From positions 8,958,185-9,022,184 of the forward strand of contig NW_022097993.1 in assembly GCF_002288925.2 (NCBI RefSeq): DNA of 64,000 nt, read 5' to 3'. Below are positions 55,680 to 64,000 of this stretch, piece after piece (position 1 is the first letter of the stretch; each line of letters starts with the position of its first letter). This DNA comes from Delphinapterus leucas (Eukaryota; Chordata; Mammalia; Artiodactyla; Monodontidae). The notes below the pieces were generated by a model. It was not told the DNA's origin and ran no database searches. It saw nothing but the letters and a program-made list of their open reading frames with translations. The position numbers were made by a program, and so were the translations under genes.

Positions 55680-58430
55680 AGATTTACAGGAAAGCTGCCA
55701 AGATAGTACATAGAGTCCTGTTTCCTTTATTTTTAACATGTTACAGTAGTAGAGTATGTTTGTCATAATTAATGAATGAATATTGATAGACTATTATTAA
55801 AGCCCATGCTTTTATTCACATTTCCGTAGTTTTTACCTCATATCCTTCTTTTCATCCAGGTACCACATGACGTTTAGACGTTACATCTCCTAGGCTCTTC
55901 CTGGCTCTGATATTTTCTCAGACTTGCCTTGTTTTTGATGACTTTGACAGTTTTGAGGAGTCCTGGTCGGCTGTTTTGTGGAATGACCCTCAATTTGGGC
56001 TTGTTTTGTGTTTTTTCGTGATTAGAGTGGGGTTATAGGCTTTTGGAGGCGGACCACAGAGGTAAAGCATTATTCTTATCTCATTGTATTGTGCGTACAC
56101 ACTGTCAACATGAGTATCGGTGATGACGTTGACCTTGATCACCTGCTAAGGCAGGGTTCGTCAGGTTTCCACACTGTGAGGTCACACTTTTCCTTCCTTT
56201 CCATACAGCACTCTGGAAGGAAATCACTGTGCTCAGCCTACCCCTGGAGGGGGGCGGGTCCTGGTCCACCTCCTTGAGGGTGGAATATCTACACAGATCA
56301 TTGGAATTCTTCTGCAGGGGAGCTGTGTCTCTTCTCTCCCATCTATTAATTTATTCAACATTTATTCTTATCATCATGGACTTATAGATTGTGGGTTATT
56401 TTTGGAACATCAAACTTACATTAAATAGAAGTAAAAGGAGAACAAAATAAACACGAAGCAAGGAAGGGGACAGAGAGCCCTGGGGCATCGCCTTCTGTTA
56501 TCCTTAGACTAATCTAATGCTCTGCAACTGAGTCAAGCCTGTACAGCACACCACAGTGGAGTGCACACCTACACGCACACTGCAGTTAATCCCCACAAAC
56601 TGGACAAACGGATGACACCGGTCCCTTGTTCAAGAAACAGAACGTCACCAGCCCCCAGGCCCCTCCACGTGCTAAATCCCCTCAGTCACTGTGTTCTCCA
56701 CCCCAGGATAACCAGGAACTTCAGTTCCAACAGCACATATCAGTTCTGCCTGTTTCTGAACATCATACAAATGGAATCGTATCACATGTATTCTATTGGT
56801 GTCTGGCTTTTCTCACTCACTATTTTTTTGGAGGGTGGCGCTGGGGAGGCGTTCAGCCACATTTTGCATATAGTTGTAGATTATTCTTACTGCTACTTAC
56901 TAGGAAAATATATTGAGCGGGTACACCACGACGCAGTTCCTTGTGTGTAGTTGTAGGGCTTTCTCAGTGCTGTAACCATGGTGTGACTAAACCACATGCA
57001 TTTAAGTTCTCCGGTTGATGTGGTTTGGGTAGTTTCCAGCTTGTGATGGTTAAGGAGAGTGTCACTGGGGACATTCAGGTACGCGTCTTTTAGTTGAACA
57101 TATTGGGCGGGTTTATGTTGATTTTATAGCAAAGAATAGAATTGTTGGGTCACAGGATGTACCTATGATTACATCAAGTAGATAGTCCAGTTTTCCAAAG
57201 GGATCACACCCCATTTACACTCTCCCCAGAGGATGTGAGAGGCCCATCCGTCCTGCGTCCTTGACAACACTTAGGGTTGCCCACCTTTTAAATCTGTGTC
57301 TACATAGTAGAATATTATTGAAGCTTTACTTTTTTATTTTCCTGATAACTAATGAGGCTGAGAAATTTTCATACGTTTATTGGCCATTTGTATATTAACT
57401 TTTGTGGCATTCCTTTTGTAAAACTTTCATTCAAGAATTTCTTGCCTTTTTTTCTATTGGGTTGTCTTTTTTTAAAAGAATCTATTTATTGGGGTGTGTG
57501 GGTGTGTGTGGGCATGTGCATTTATATTTTCTGGATATGAATCCTTTGTTGAATATATGTATTTTGAAGATTTTCTTCTACTCTGTGGGATGCCTTTCAC
57601 AATCTTAACAGTGACTTTTGATGACTGGATTTAAAAATTTAAATGTAGTCTTATTTATCAAATTTTTATTTTTTGTTACCACCTTTTGTGTTCAGTTTAA
57701 GAAATCTTTGCTTACTCCAGGTCAGAAAGATGTTTAGAACAGACGTTGGGAAACCATGGCCTGCAAGCCAAATCTGTTTTTGTAAATAAAGTTTTATTGG
57801 CGCACAGACAGGCTCATTCACTTCTGTGTGATTCACAGCTGCTTTCTCTCTTCAACGACAGAAAGCTGAGTAGTCGCAACACAGACTGTATAATCTGTGA
57901 AGCCTAAAATATGTACTATCTGGCCCTTTAAGGAGAGTTTGCCAACCCTTATTCTAGAAGCTTTTTTTTTTTGACTTTACATTTAGATATGCAATTTATC
58001 TAGATTTGATTTCTATGTATGTTGTGATAAGGGGTAAAGATTTGTTTTTTTCTTTTTTTCCATAAGGCTATCCAATTCACCTTGCAGATCTTATTAGGAA
58101 AAACAATCCTTTCCCCACTGCACCACAAAGTTGTCTTTGTCATAAATCAGAGGACCTGTATGTGTGAGTATGTTTCTGGACTCTATTCTGTTCCATTGAT
58201 TTATTGCTGTCTGTCCTTACACTAATACTGCACTATCTTAAATGCTATGGTTTTATAACAGGTCTTATACTTTGTAATGCAAACCCCCCAAAAGACCTTG
58301 GCTATTTTGGTCCTTTGCAGTTTCACGTGCATTTTAGAAAGTTTGATATTGATTTTTGCCATATATTTTGATTGCTGAGGAAGTGGAAAAAAAGGTTTCC
58401 CTTTTAAAAATATAACTTTCAGATATGAAA
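55680..58430 (-). mobile_element. Ancient L1M, 3'UTR and ORF2 relic, minus strand
   Basis: 55680-56420 follows the reversed old L1 3'UTR (ACAGGAAAGCTGCCAAGATA; CTTGTTTTTGATGACTTTGA; AACCTTGATCACCTG-like block). 56700-57720 and 57960-58400 read as reversed ORF2 C-terminal half (TATTGGCCATTTGTATATTA; TACTCTGTGGGATGCC; CTATTCTGTTCCATTGATTT). 56420-56700 is less certain. A hAT element interrupts it at 57740-57951. A 129-codon frame at 56561-56950 is accidental. Confidence 0.75.
57740..57951. mobile_element. Non-autonomous hAT element inside L1M
   Basis: Ends: CAGACGTTGGGAAACC and, on the other strand, TAAGGGTTGGCAAACT. The interior TTTTTGTAAATAAAGTTTTA and CTATCTGGCCCTTTAAGG is a well-known mammalian MITE whose name I do not assert. 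The flanks GTTTAGAA (57732-57739) and TTCTAGAA (57952-57959) are an 8-bp duplication with two mismatches. Confidence 0.72.
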
Positions 58431-59152
58431 AGGAAGCTTCAAACAGACGTGAATTTGAAATTTAAAAACATTGAGACTAGTGAATAGTTTCTATATGTTA
58501 TTACTTTTGTTTATTGATATATTCAATAGTGTGCATTTAAAAAAGTAATATTGAGAAGCTAAAATCTAGATTATCTGTAACATTGAAATAAAAGATATCC
58601 TTGGCAATTTAGTTCAATTTTAAAATGTCCTGTTTGAGACCTGTAAAGTAACCATCACAATTCAGGTGTGGTGGGTGTGCAGACCTTATATTTCCAATAA
58701 AGACCACTTTTGGGGTAACTTCAGTATTCTCAGGAGAAAAGCTCTACCTGAACATTTCTCAGCGTTTCTTTTTTTTGGGGGGGGGGCGGTTGGAGTGCAT
58801 TGGTTTTTTTTTTTCTGAATGCTGCAGTTCAGTGAAGTTTGCTTTAAAAGTAGTATTGTCTTCTTACCCCAAAAGCAACAGTTAATATGTTAAGAATTTT
58901 CACTTCTACAAAGCCCATTTATTTTACTAGGATAAAAAGGAAGTTCATAGGGTAAACTATCTCAAGATATATCATTCACTAATTTAGGGCCAAATTTTAG
59001 AGTGCAGTATATTTGACAAACTTGGAATAGTAAGGATATGAATTAGTGAAACGTCTGTATCATAAGTTATGTAAAATAAGTTCCTGTAGATCTCAGCCTT
59101 TTTGGAGATATGAATAATTTTAGAATTTGTTGAAAACTACAGACTATCTCCC

Positions 59153-59158
<6 letters not shown>
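58431..59158. other. AT-rich unassigned DNA
   Basis: No gene or transposon recognised. A G run of about 10 (58778-58787) stands between T runs. Confidence 0.35.

Positions 59159-59198
<40 letters not shown>
59159..59198. repeat. (CA)n microsatellite
   Basis: About 20 uninterrupted AC units. Confidence 0.95.
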
Positions 59199-59201
<3 letters not shown>

Positions 59202-59639
59202 AATTATTTGTATACAACAGTTCAGGAACTCTCAGTGACGTTGTTCCTTATCCATAAATTCCCTGCCAGTAGATCCCATCCTCTGCTCCCTTGTACCTGC
59301 CTCCCCAGTTTCTCAGACCACAAGAACGGTTACATAAATCTGTTATCAAAACCACAGAAGTCTGTTTAATGAAGGCTGAACAAAAGTTCCTAATTATGAA
59401 TCACTCCACCATCAACAGCCATTTATCAACTACTGTAAACTAGTTGGGTCTCCTAATGGTTTAAACATCGCATTCTTCAAGCCCTTTATTCCAAAAAGTA
59501 AGTTTGATTGAATGGAAAGAAATATAGTGTTAATTTCTTGCGTTGGAATAAATGAACGCATGCGCATCTCACCGGAACGTTGACACCTGCGTCCGCATCC
59601 CCCACCCAAGAATTCCTTCCTGGCGCGCAGCCTGTATCC
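59199..59639. other. Unassigned DNA
   Basis: I recognise no element in this interval. Confidence 0.35.
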
Positions 59640-59905
59640 CTCCGCCTCTTCTCGCTTCCACTCCCCACTCACCTTCCCAGGAAGGCTGCCCTCTCCTTTA
59701 CCTACTCCTCCTCTAGGTGCCCAAGAACTTCTTTCAGTGCCTCGCAGTCCTTGCCTTTCTTGGATGTAATCCCTCTCCCGTCTCTCATCTCTGGACCAAG
59801 GGTTCCGTGAAGGCTGAGATTTCATGTTTCTTTATATACATCTGAAAGCCTGAGACAGCATTTAGCACATTTTTTCGCACAAACAATAAAAGTTTGTGGA
59901 TGAAT
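59640..59905 (+). mobile_element. L2 LINE 3' end
   Basis: CCAGGAAGGCTGCCCTCTCC, then ACCAAGGGTTCCGTGAAGGC, ACAGCATTTAGCACATTTT, and a terminal AATAAAAGTTTGTGGATGAA with ATGAATGAAGG, the L2 3' end. Confidence 0.7.
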
Positions 59906-61150
59906 ACATGAATGAAGGAATCTTTTCTGTATTTGTACATTTACCTAAAATATTTTTTTAGTGTGATAAGAACACAGCATGGGGATCTACTCTCTACATC
60001 GCAATAGGGTATTGTGAACTACAGGCACAAAGCTCCCTCAGGGGCTAACCTTTGCTAATTTATGATTGTAAGCACAAAGGAGCCCTCAAGTACCTGTTTT
60101 CAGTTTATTCTATGATATTTACATGGAAGGACTGAATGAATCGCAGTAATAGACAAAGAACTGTAATATTTAAGTCTGCATGCAACAGAGCACCCCAAAG
60201 GCATGGAAAATGAAGTGGACCCACATATATGATTTATGGTTCCTTTCTACTTGGGATAATTATTGATTTCACACTGGAATGTTCTTGATTTAAATATAAT
60301 TCAGGTCATCTCACAGGTGTTAAAAACAAAACTAACCTTTTTTTTCAGAGTGTAGTGTATTTTATTCCTTTCAAAGACAGCAATATTACGTTTCATTGTA
60401 TTTCTTTCCTTTCAAACTTCTTCCTTAGACTCCAAGTCATCATAGAAACTTCTCTCAAGTGTCTGCTGATGCTTTTGTGTCTTCAGCACAAAAGCAGAAG
60501 AACAGGTGAGAAGTCTGCCGAGTCCTCTGTGCTAATACCTGCTGGTCACCTGGAGAACAAGACCCAGCCATCCTGCCTCTTTCCTCTCCTCTCATTGCTT
60601 CTCTTCTGGGAACTATTGATAATAGAATAATTTCACCTGATATAACTAACATTCTCTAGAATTTATTTCTTCTGAAAAAAAATTTTTGCAATCAAATCAG
60701 CCAGTAAAATCGATCTTTAAACCATATCCTCCATTTGCCCTTCCTCATCCAGTTGCTCACGATGGTACTGAGAGGGTTTCTGCGCTTCTGGGTCTGTTCA
60801 CAGATTTACAGGATTCTGTTTCTTTTATTGAACATGATTTAAAAACTTGTACATACTCTAGGCAAGCCCTTGCCAGCAGGGTGTGACAAAAGGGGTCACC
60901 TGTCAGCACAGTGCCTAAAATAGTTGTTAAATAATCTGCTGACTTCCCGCTTCAATCTAATTAACAGCTGTTGAGTCCTTTGCATCTCCCAAGTCTGTTG
61001 AACTTTTTCTTCTATTTCCCCGTCTTGAAACCAGGAGAAAACCCCAAGTTAGCTTCTTGTCCTTTATACACACTGTTTTCAGACAAAGCTATGAAGTAAG
61101 AAGTTTCTGAAGGTGTAGGACTACATTTTAGTGGCGTTTCTTTTCCCCTT
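59906..61150. other. Unassigned single-copy DNA
   Basis: No gene or transposon recognised. Frames up to 91 codons without motif. Confidence 0.35.
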
Positions 61151-61161
61151 CTGTATGTCTT

Positions 61162-61364
61162 TTTTTTTTTTTTTTTTTTTTTGGTACGCGGGCGTCTCAC
61201 TGTTGTGGCCTCTCCCGTTGCGGAGCACAGGCTCCGGACGCGCAGGCTCAGCGGCCATGGCTCACGGGCGCAGCGGCATGTGGGATCTTCCCGGACCGGG
61301 GCACGAACCCGTGTCCCCTGCATTGGCAGGCGGACTCTCAACCACTGCGCCACCAGGGAAGCCC
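61162..61364 (-). mobile_element. Cetacean CHR-type SINE, short form, minus strand
   Basis: On the minus strand it begins GGGCTTCCCTGGTGGCGCAG with the full tRNA-like head, B-box-like GGTTCGTGCCC, the GC-rich cetacean body and an A tail (T run 61160-61182). The target duplication CTGTATGTCTT is at 61151-61161 and 61365-61375. Same subfamily as 21149. The 132-codon minus frame across it is the SINE read through. Confidence 0.95.
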
Positions 61365-61449
61365 CTGTATGTCTTAATAGGCAGTTTGCAGTGACCAGGA
61401 CACAGTTCATGATAAAGACTGTGCATTTCTAGTAGGCATTCTCAATGTT

Positions 61450-61800
61450 CAGTACAATGGTCCTCAACTCTCCCCTACATGGAATCATCTGGAGAGCTTT
61501 AAAAAAAAAATAGTGCTTAAGACTCACAGATACAGAGAACAAACCAGTGGTTATCAGTGTCGGGGGAGGGGCAGGTACAAACCACTGGGTGTAAGACAGG
61601 CTCAAGGATGTATTGTACAACATGGGGAATAGAGCCAGTAATTTGTAATAACTGTAAATGGAAAGCAACCCTTAAAAATTATATAAAAATTTTAAAAAAT
61701 TGATGCTTAGATCTCCATCCAGAATTCTGATTTAACTGATCTGTGGTGAAACTTAGGCATTGGTATTGTATTTAAAAACCCCACCAGATGATTCTAAAGA
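61450..61800. mobile_element. MER5-like hAT-Charlie element, split by L1
   Basis: Left half: AATGGTCCTCAACTCTCCCC, ATGGAATCATCTGGAGAGCT and TTAAAAAAAA. Right half after the L1: TGATGCTTAGATCTCCATCC, AATTCTGATTTAACTGATCT, GGCATTGGTATTGTATTTAA, CACCAGATGATTCTAAAG. The two halves join as one element of the same family as 36885. Confidence 0.75.
61523..61700 (+). mobile_element. Short L1 3'UTR insertion inside MER5-like element
   Basis: L1 3'UTR blocks ACTCACAGATACAGAGAACA, CCAGTGGTTATCAGTGTCGG and TAATTTGTAATAACTGTAAA. Flanks TAGTGCTTAAGA (61511-61522) and TGATGCTTAGA (61701-61711) form an imperfect duplication. Confidence 0.82.
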
Positions 61801-62432
61801 TTGAAAAATACAGATAGCTTTTTACAATTCATGGTGTATGAATTTGCATTTGATTGTGCTTAGATATATTTTGATACTTCAAAATTCTATCAAACAACCC
61901 AAAACACAACTGTTACCTTAAAGGCTGTATTTTTATTATGCACACAGCATTAAACATTATAACATTGATTTTATTCCCATCTTACTTTCGAAAATCCCAA
62001 ATGACTTCTGAAAAGATGAACAAAACAGAGAATACATGCACTTGTTCTTTGCTCATGTGTTGGTATGCCACAGTATTTCTGTTTTACTTTAAAATTATTC
62101 TGCTCTGTTCTTCTACTGGTAGTTCATCCTTTTCTGATCACTGCATGAATGAAAATAGGAAAAGAGGAGAATTTGGGGAAAGAGGACAATTTGGGGAGTT
62201 CCTGGCTGGGGTCAGTTTTAGGGAGACCTGCTATCTGGGGAGCTATCCTTCTGCACATGGTGAAATGCTCTCCACTCCTCCACGGCAAGAATTGTTGGCT
62301 GAAGCCCAATAGAGAGCTCCAGGAGTGAATCGGCCAGTGAAATATTTATGCCTGTAAACCTTGTGAGATGGCCCCAGACTGGGACATGATGAAAGGGAAC
62401 CCAAAATTGGGTTTTACAACTGAAATAAATTT
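61801..62432. other. Unassigned AT-rich DNA
   Basis: A 124-codon plus frame (61938-62312) shows no known motif. Nothing else recognised. Confidence 0.35.
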
Positions 62433-62434
62433 CA

Positions 62435-62479
<45 letters not shown>

Positions 62480-62484
62480 ACACA
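62433..62484. repeat. (CA)n microsatellite
   Basis: CA units with two CATA interruptions, 52 bp. Confidence 0.95.
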
Positions 62485-62599
62485 ATGTTTTTAAAACAAC
62501 GTAGCTACAAAGAAGCCCACAAACCTCATGAACTAGACTGTGGTATGCTTACTGGGACCACTCATTTGTACCCACTCTATCTGCCTTCCTTCCAATCAT

Positions 62600-63150
62600 G
62601 TTGGATAAAGTATTCCAACCCTTATCCAGGGTGCATCCCTTTTCCTCACAGGCTACAAATCCCATCTTCTCTCAGAGACTTTCTCTCGTAATTATCCTGT
62701 ATCTCTCGTAGCATCAATTTCTCCTTCTGTACTAGAAGAATCACGTCAGAGAGCAAAGTTGCTTTAAAATAAAAGAAAACAAAGCAAAACAAAAAGCAGC
62801 AAAATCACCAGGCCTAAACCCAGCTCCAGTCCCATCTCTCCACCCACGTTCAAAGCAAAATTTCTTGCAGAAGCTATAAGTCATTATCTCCCCCCCCCCC
62901 ACCTCCTTTGCTCTTCCCCAGCTGGTCCTTCCCCCTCAACTCCACCAGGAAGGCTCTTCACCACCTGCTGCCAGGTTGCCAAACACAACAGTCCATTTTC
63001 TGGTCTCTCTGAATTCATCCTCTTTGCAGCATCTGGCCCAGCTGACCATCCCCTCTTTCTAGAAACTCATTCTTTCCAGCTCCTGTGACAATGCATTTCA
63101 CTAGCTTTCCTTCCAGGACACTGCCTGCTGCTTTGCTGCTCTGCTTTTTC
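62600..63150 (+). mobile_element. L2 LINE ORF2 relic
   Basis: TAAACCCAGCTCCAGTCCCA near 62814, AGCAAAATTTCTTGCAGAAG near 62854, CAGGTTGCCAAACACAACAG near 62972, then TGCAGCATCTGGCCCAGCTG and ACCATCCCC near 63027, the L2 reverse-transcriptase order. A C run of about 11 lies at 62890-62901. Confidence 0.68.
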
Positions 63151-63159
63151 TCCTTTAAT

Positions 63160-63425
63160 TAACTAATATTTTGGTAACAGTTTTACCAATATATAAGTCA
63201 CATACCATATAGTCACTCATTTCAAGTGTATAATTCAGTGTTTTTTTGTGTGTGTATTCAGAGTTGTGCAAGCATCGCTACAATCAATTTTAGAACATTT
63301 CATCACTTCAAAATGAAACCTTATACCTTTTAGCAGTCATTCTTCATTTCCTTTTAATCATCTCCCTCCCACCAGCCTTTGGCAATCACTAACCTACCTG
63401 CAGGAACAGGTACTGGATTTTTTCA
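63160..63425 (-). mobile_element. Old L1M 3'UTR piece, minus strand
   Basis: Reversed 3'UTR blocks: AAGTGTATAATTCAGTGTTT, TTGTGCAAGCATCGCTACAA, TTTGGCAATCACTAACCTAC. It may belong to the same element as the following ORF2 piece, with the part between them deleted. Confidence 0.7.
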
Positions 63426-64000
63426 AGTTCTTTTTCTACTTATGATATAATCATGTGATTTTTTTCTTCTTTAAGCCTATTGATGTGATGAATTGCATTA
63501 ACTGATTTTTGAATGTTGAAGCAGCCTTGTATATCTGGGATGCCTGGTTGTGGTGTATAATTCTTTTTACACATTATAGGACTGGCCTTGCTAATATTTT
63601 ATTGGAGAATTTTGCATCTGTGTTCATGAGAGATATTGGTCTGTAGTTCTCTTGTCTTGCAATATTTTTGTCTGGTTTTGGTATTAGGGTAATGATGGCC
63701 TCATAGAATGAGTTAGGAAGTATCCCTCCTGCTTCTACCCTCTGAAAAAGATTGTAGATAATTGCTATAACTTCTTTCTGAAATACCTGGAATTCACAAG
63801 TGAACCCATCTATGCCTGGTGCTTTCTGTTTTAAGGTTAGTAATTGCTGATTTCATTAATAGATATGGGCCTATTCACATTTACTATTTCTTCTTGTGTG
63901 AGTTTTGGCAGATGTGTCTTTCAAGGAATTGGTCCATTTCTCCTACTTTAACAAATTTATGGACATAGGGCTGTTCACAATATTCTGTTATTATCCTGCA
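63426..64000 (-). mobile_element. L1 ORF2 reverse-transcriptase relic, minus strand, cut by window edge
   Basis: On the minus strand the sequence reads through the region before and within the RT core. GTCTGGTTTTGGTATTAGGG, CTCATAGAATGAGTTAGGAA and ATGCCTGGTGCTTTCTG are the reverse complements of the ORF2 segments around 'ACCAGATGGCTTC' and 'CATTCTATGAGGC' seen intact at about 43020-43160. Continues past base 64000. Confidence 0.85.

Noticed and set aside
1..64000. CRISPR arrays, operons, phage or other prokaryotic systems
   Set aside because: No regularly spaced direct repeats with unique spacers and no dense coding; the repeats are microsatellites and mammalian transposons throughout.

Overview
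The window is nuclear DNA of a mammal, almost certainly a cetacean and probably a toothed whale. The clearest marker is a set of tRNA-derived CHR-type SINEs that open with GGGACTTCCCTGGTGG. Two of them (21149-21343 and 61162-61364) are the short GC-rich form familiar from dolphin and whale genomes. The L1 3' ends are of the cetartiodactyl type, and a mariner element resembles the ruminant/cetartiodactyl one. Eutherian-wide fossils (L2, MIR, MER20, MER5-like, Tigger, MLT1-like LTR, L1M) make up much of the rest. The species cannot be fixed from this sequence.

I find no host protein-coding exon, rRNA, functional tRNA, CRISPR array or bacterial-type gene. The reading frames present are chance frames in single-copy DNA or decayed frames of transposons. 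The window reads as intergenic or deep intronic DNA.

Layout. 1-10 kb: a decayed L1 ORF2 piece, an old L1 3' end holding a 48-bp L1 micro-insertion, MER20, L2 relics on both strands, one CHR SINE and a 5'-truncated L1. 10.36-11.62 kb: a nearly complete but dead mariner with TA target duplication. 12.7-29.6 kb: six L1 3' ends or tails, four CHR SINEs, a long L2 (14.1-15.3 kb) and MIRs. 29.6-34.9 kb: the longest stretch with few recognisable repeats, including a GT/CA hairpin. 34.9-38.4 kb: an L2 split by an L1, MIRs and two hAT elements. 38.4-46.2 kb: a Tigger1-type element split by a full-length 7.1-kb L1 (5'UTR, ORF1, ORF2, 3'UTR, all inactivated) and by a second short L1. 46-55 kb: an AT-rich near-palindrome of about 260 bp, an MLT1-like LTR, MIRs, L2s, and minus-strand L1s, one with a probable 3' transduction. 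55-64 kb: a very old minus-strand L1 interrupted by a hAT element, L2 and SINE copies, a MER5-like element split by an L1, and a last L1 that runs off the end.

The elements share no pathway, but their nesting gives a relative chronology: L2/MIR, then L1M/MER5/Tigger/hAT, then cetartiodactyl L1 and CHR SINEs. I found no new biological system. The most unusual structures are the palindromic AT-rich repeat at 49.5 kb, the L1 with a candidate 3' transduction at 51.1 kb, the 48-bp L1 insertion at 1.6 kb, and the full-length L1 whose endonuclease has lost its catalytic glutamate.
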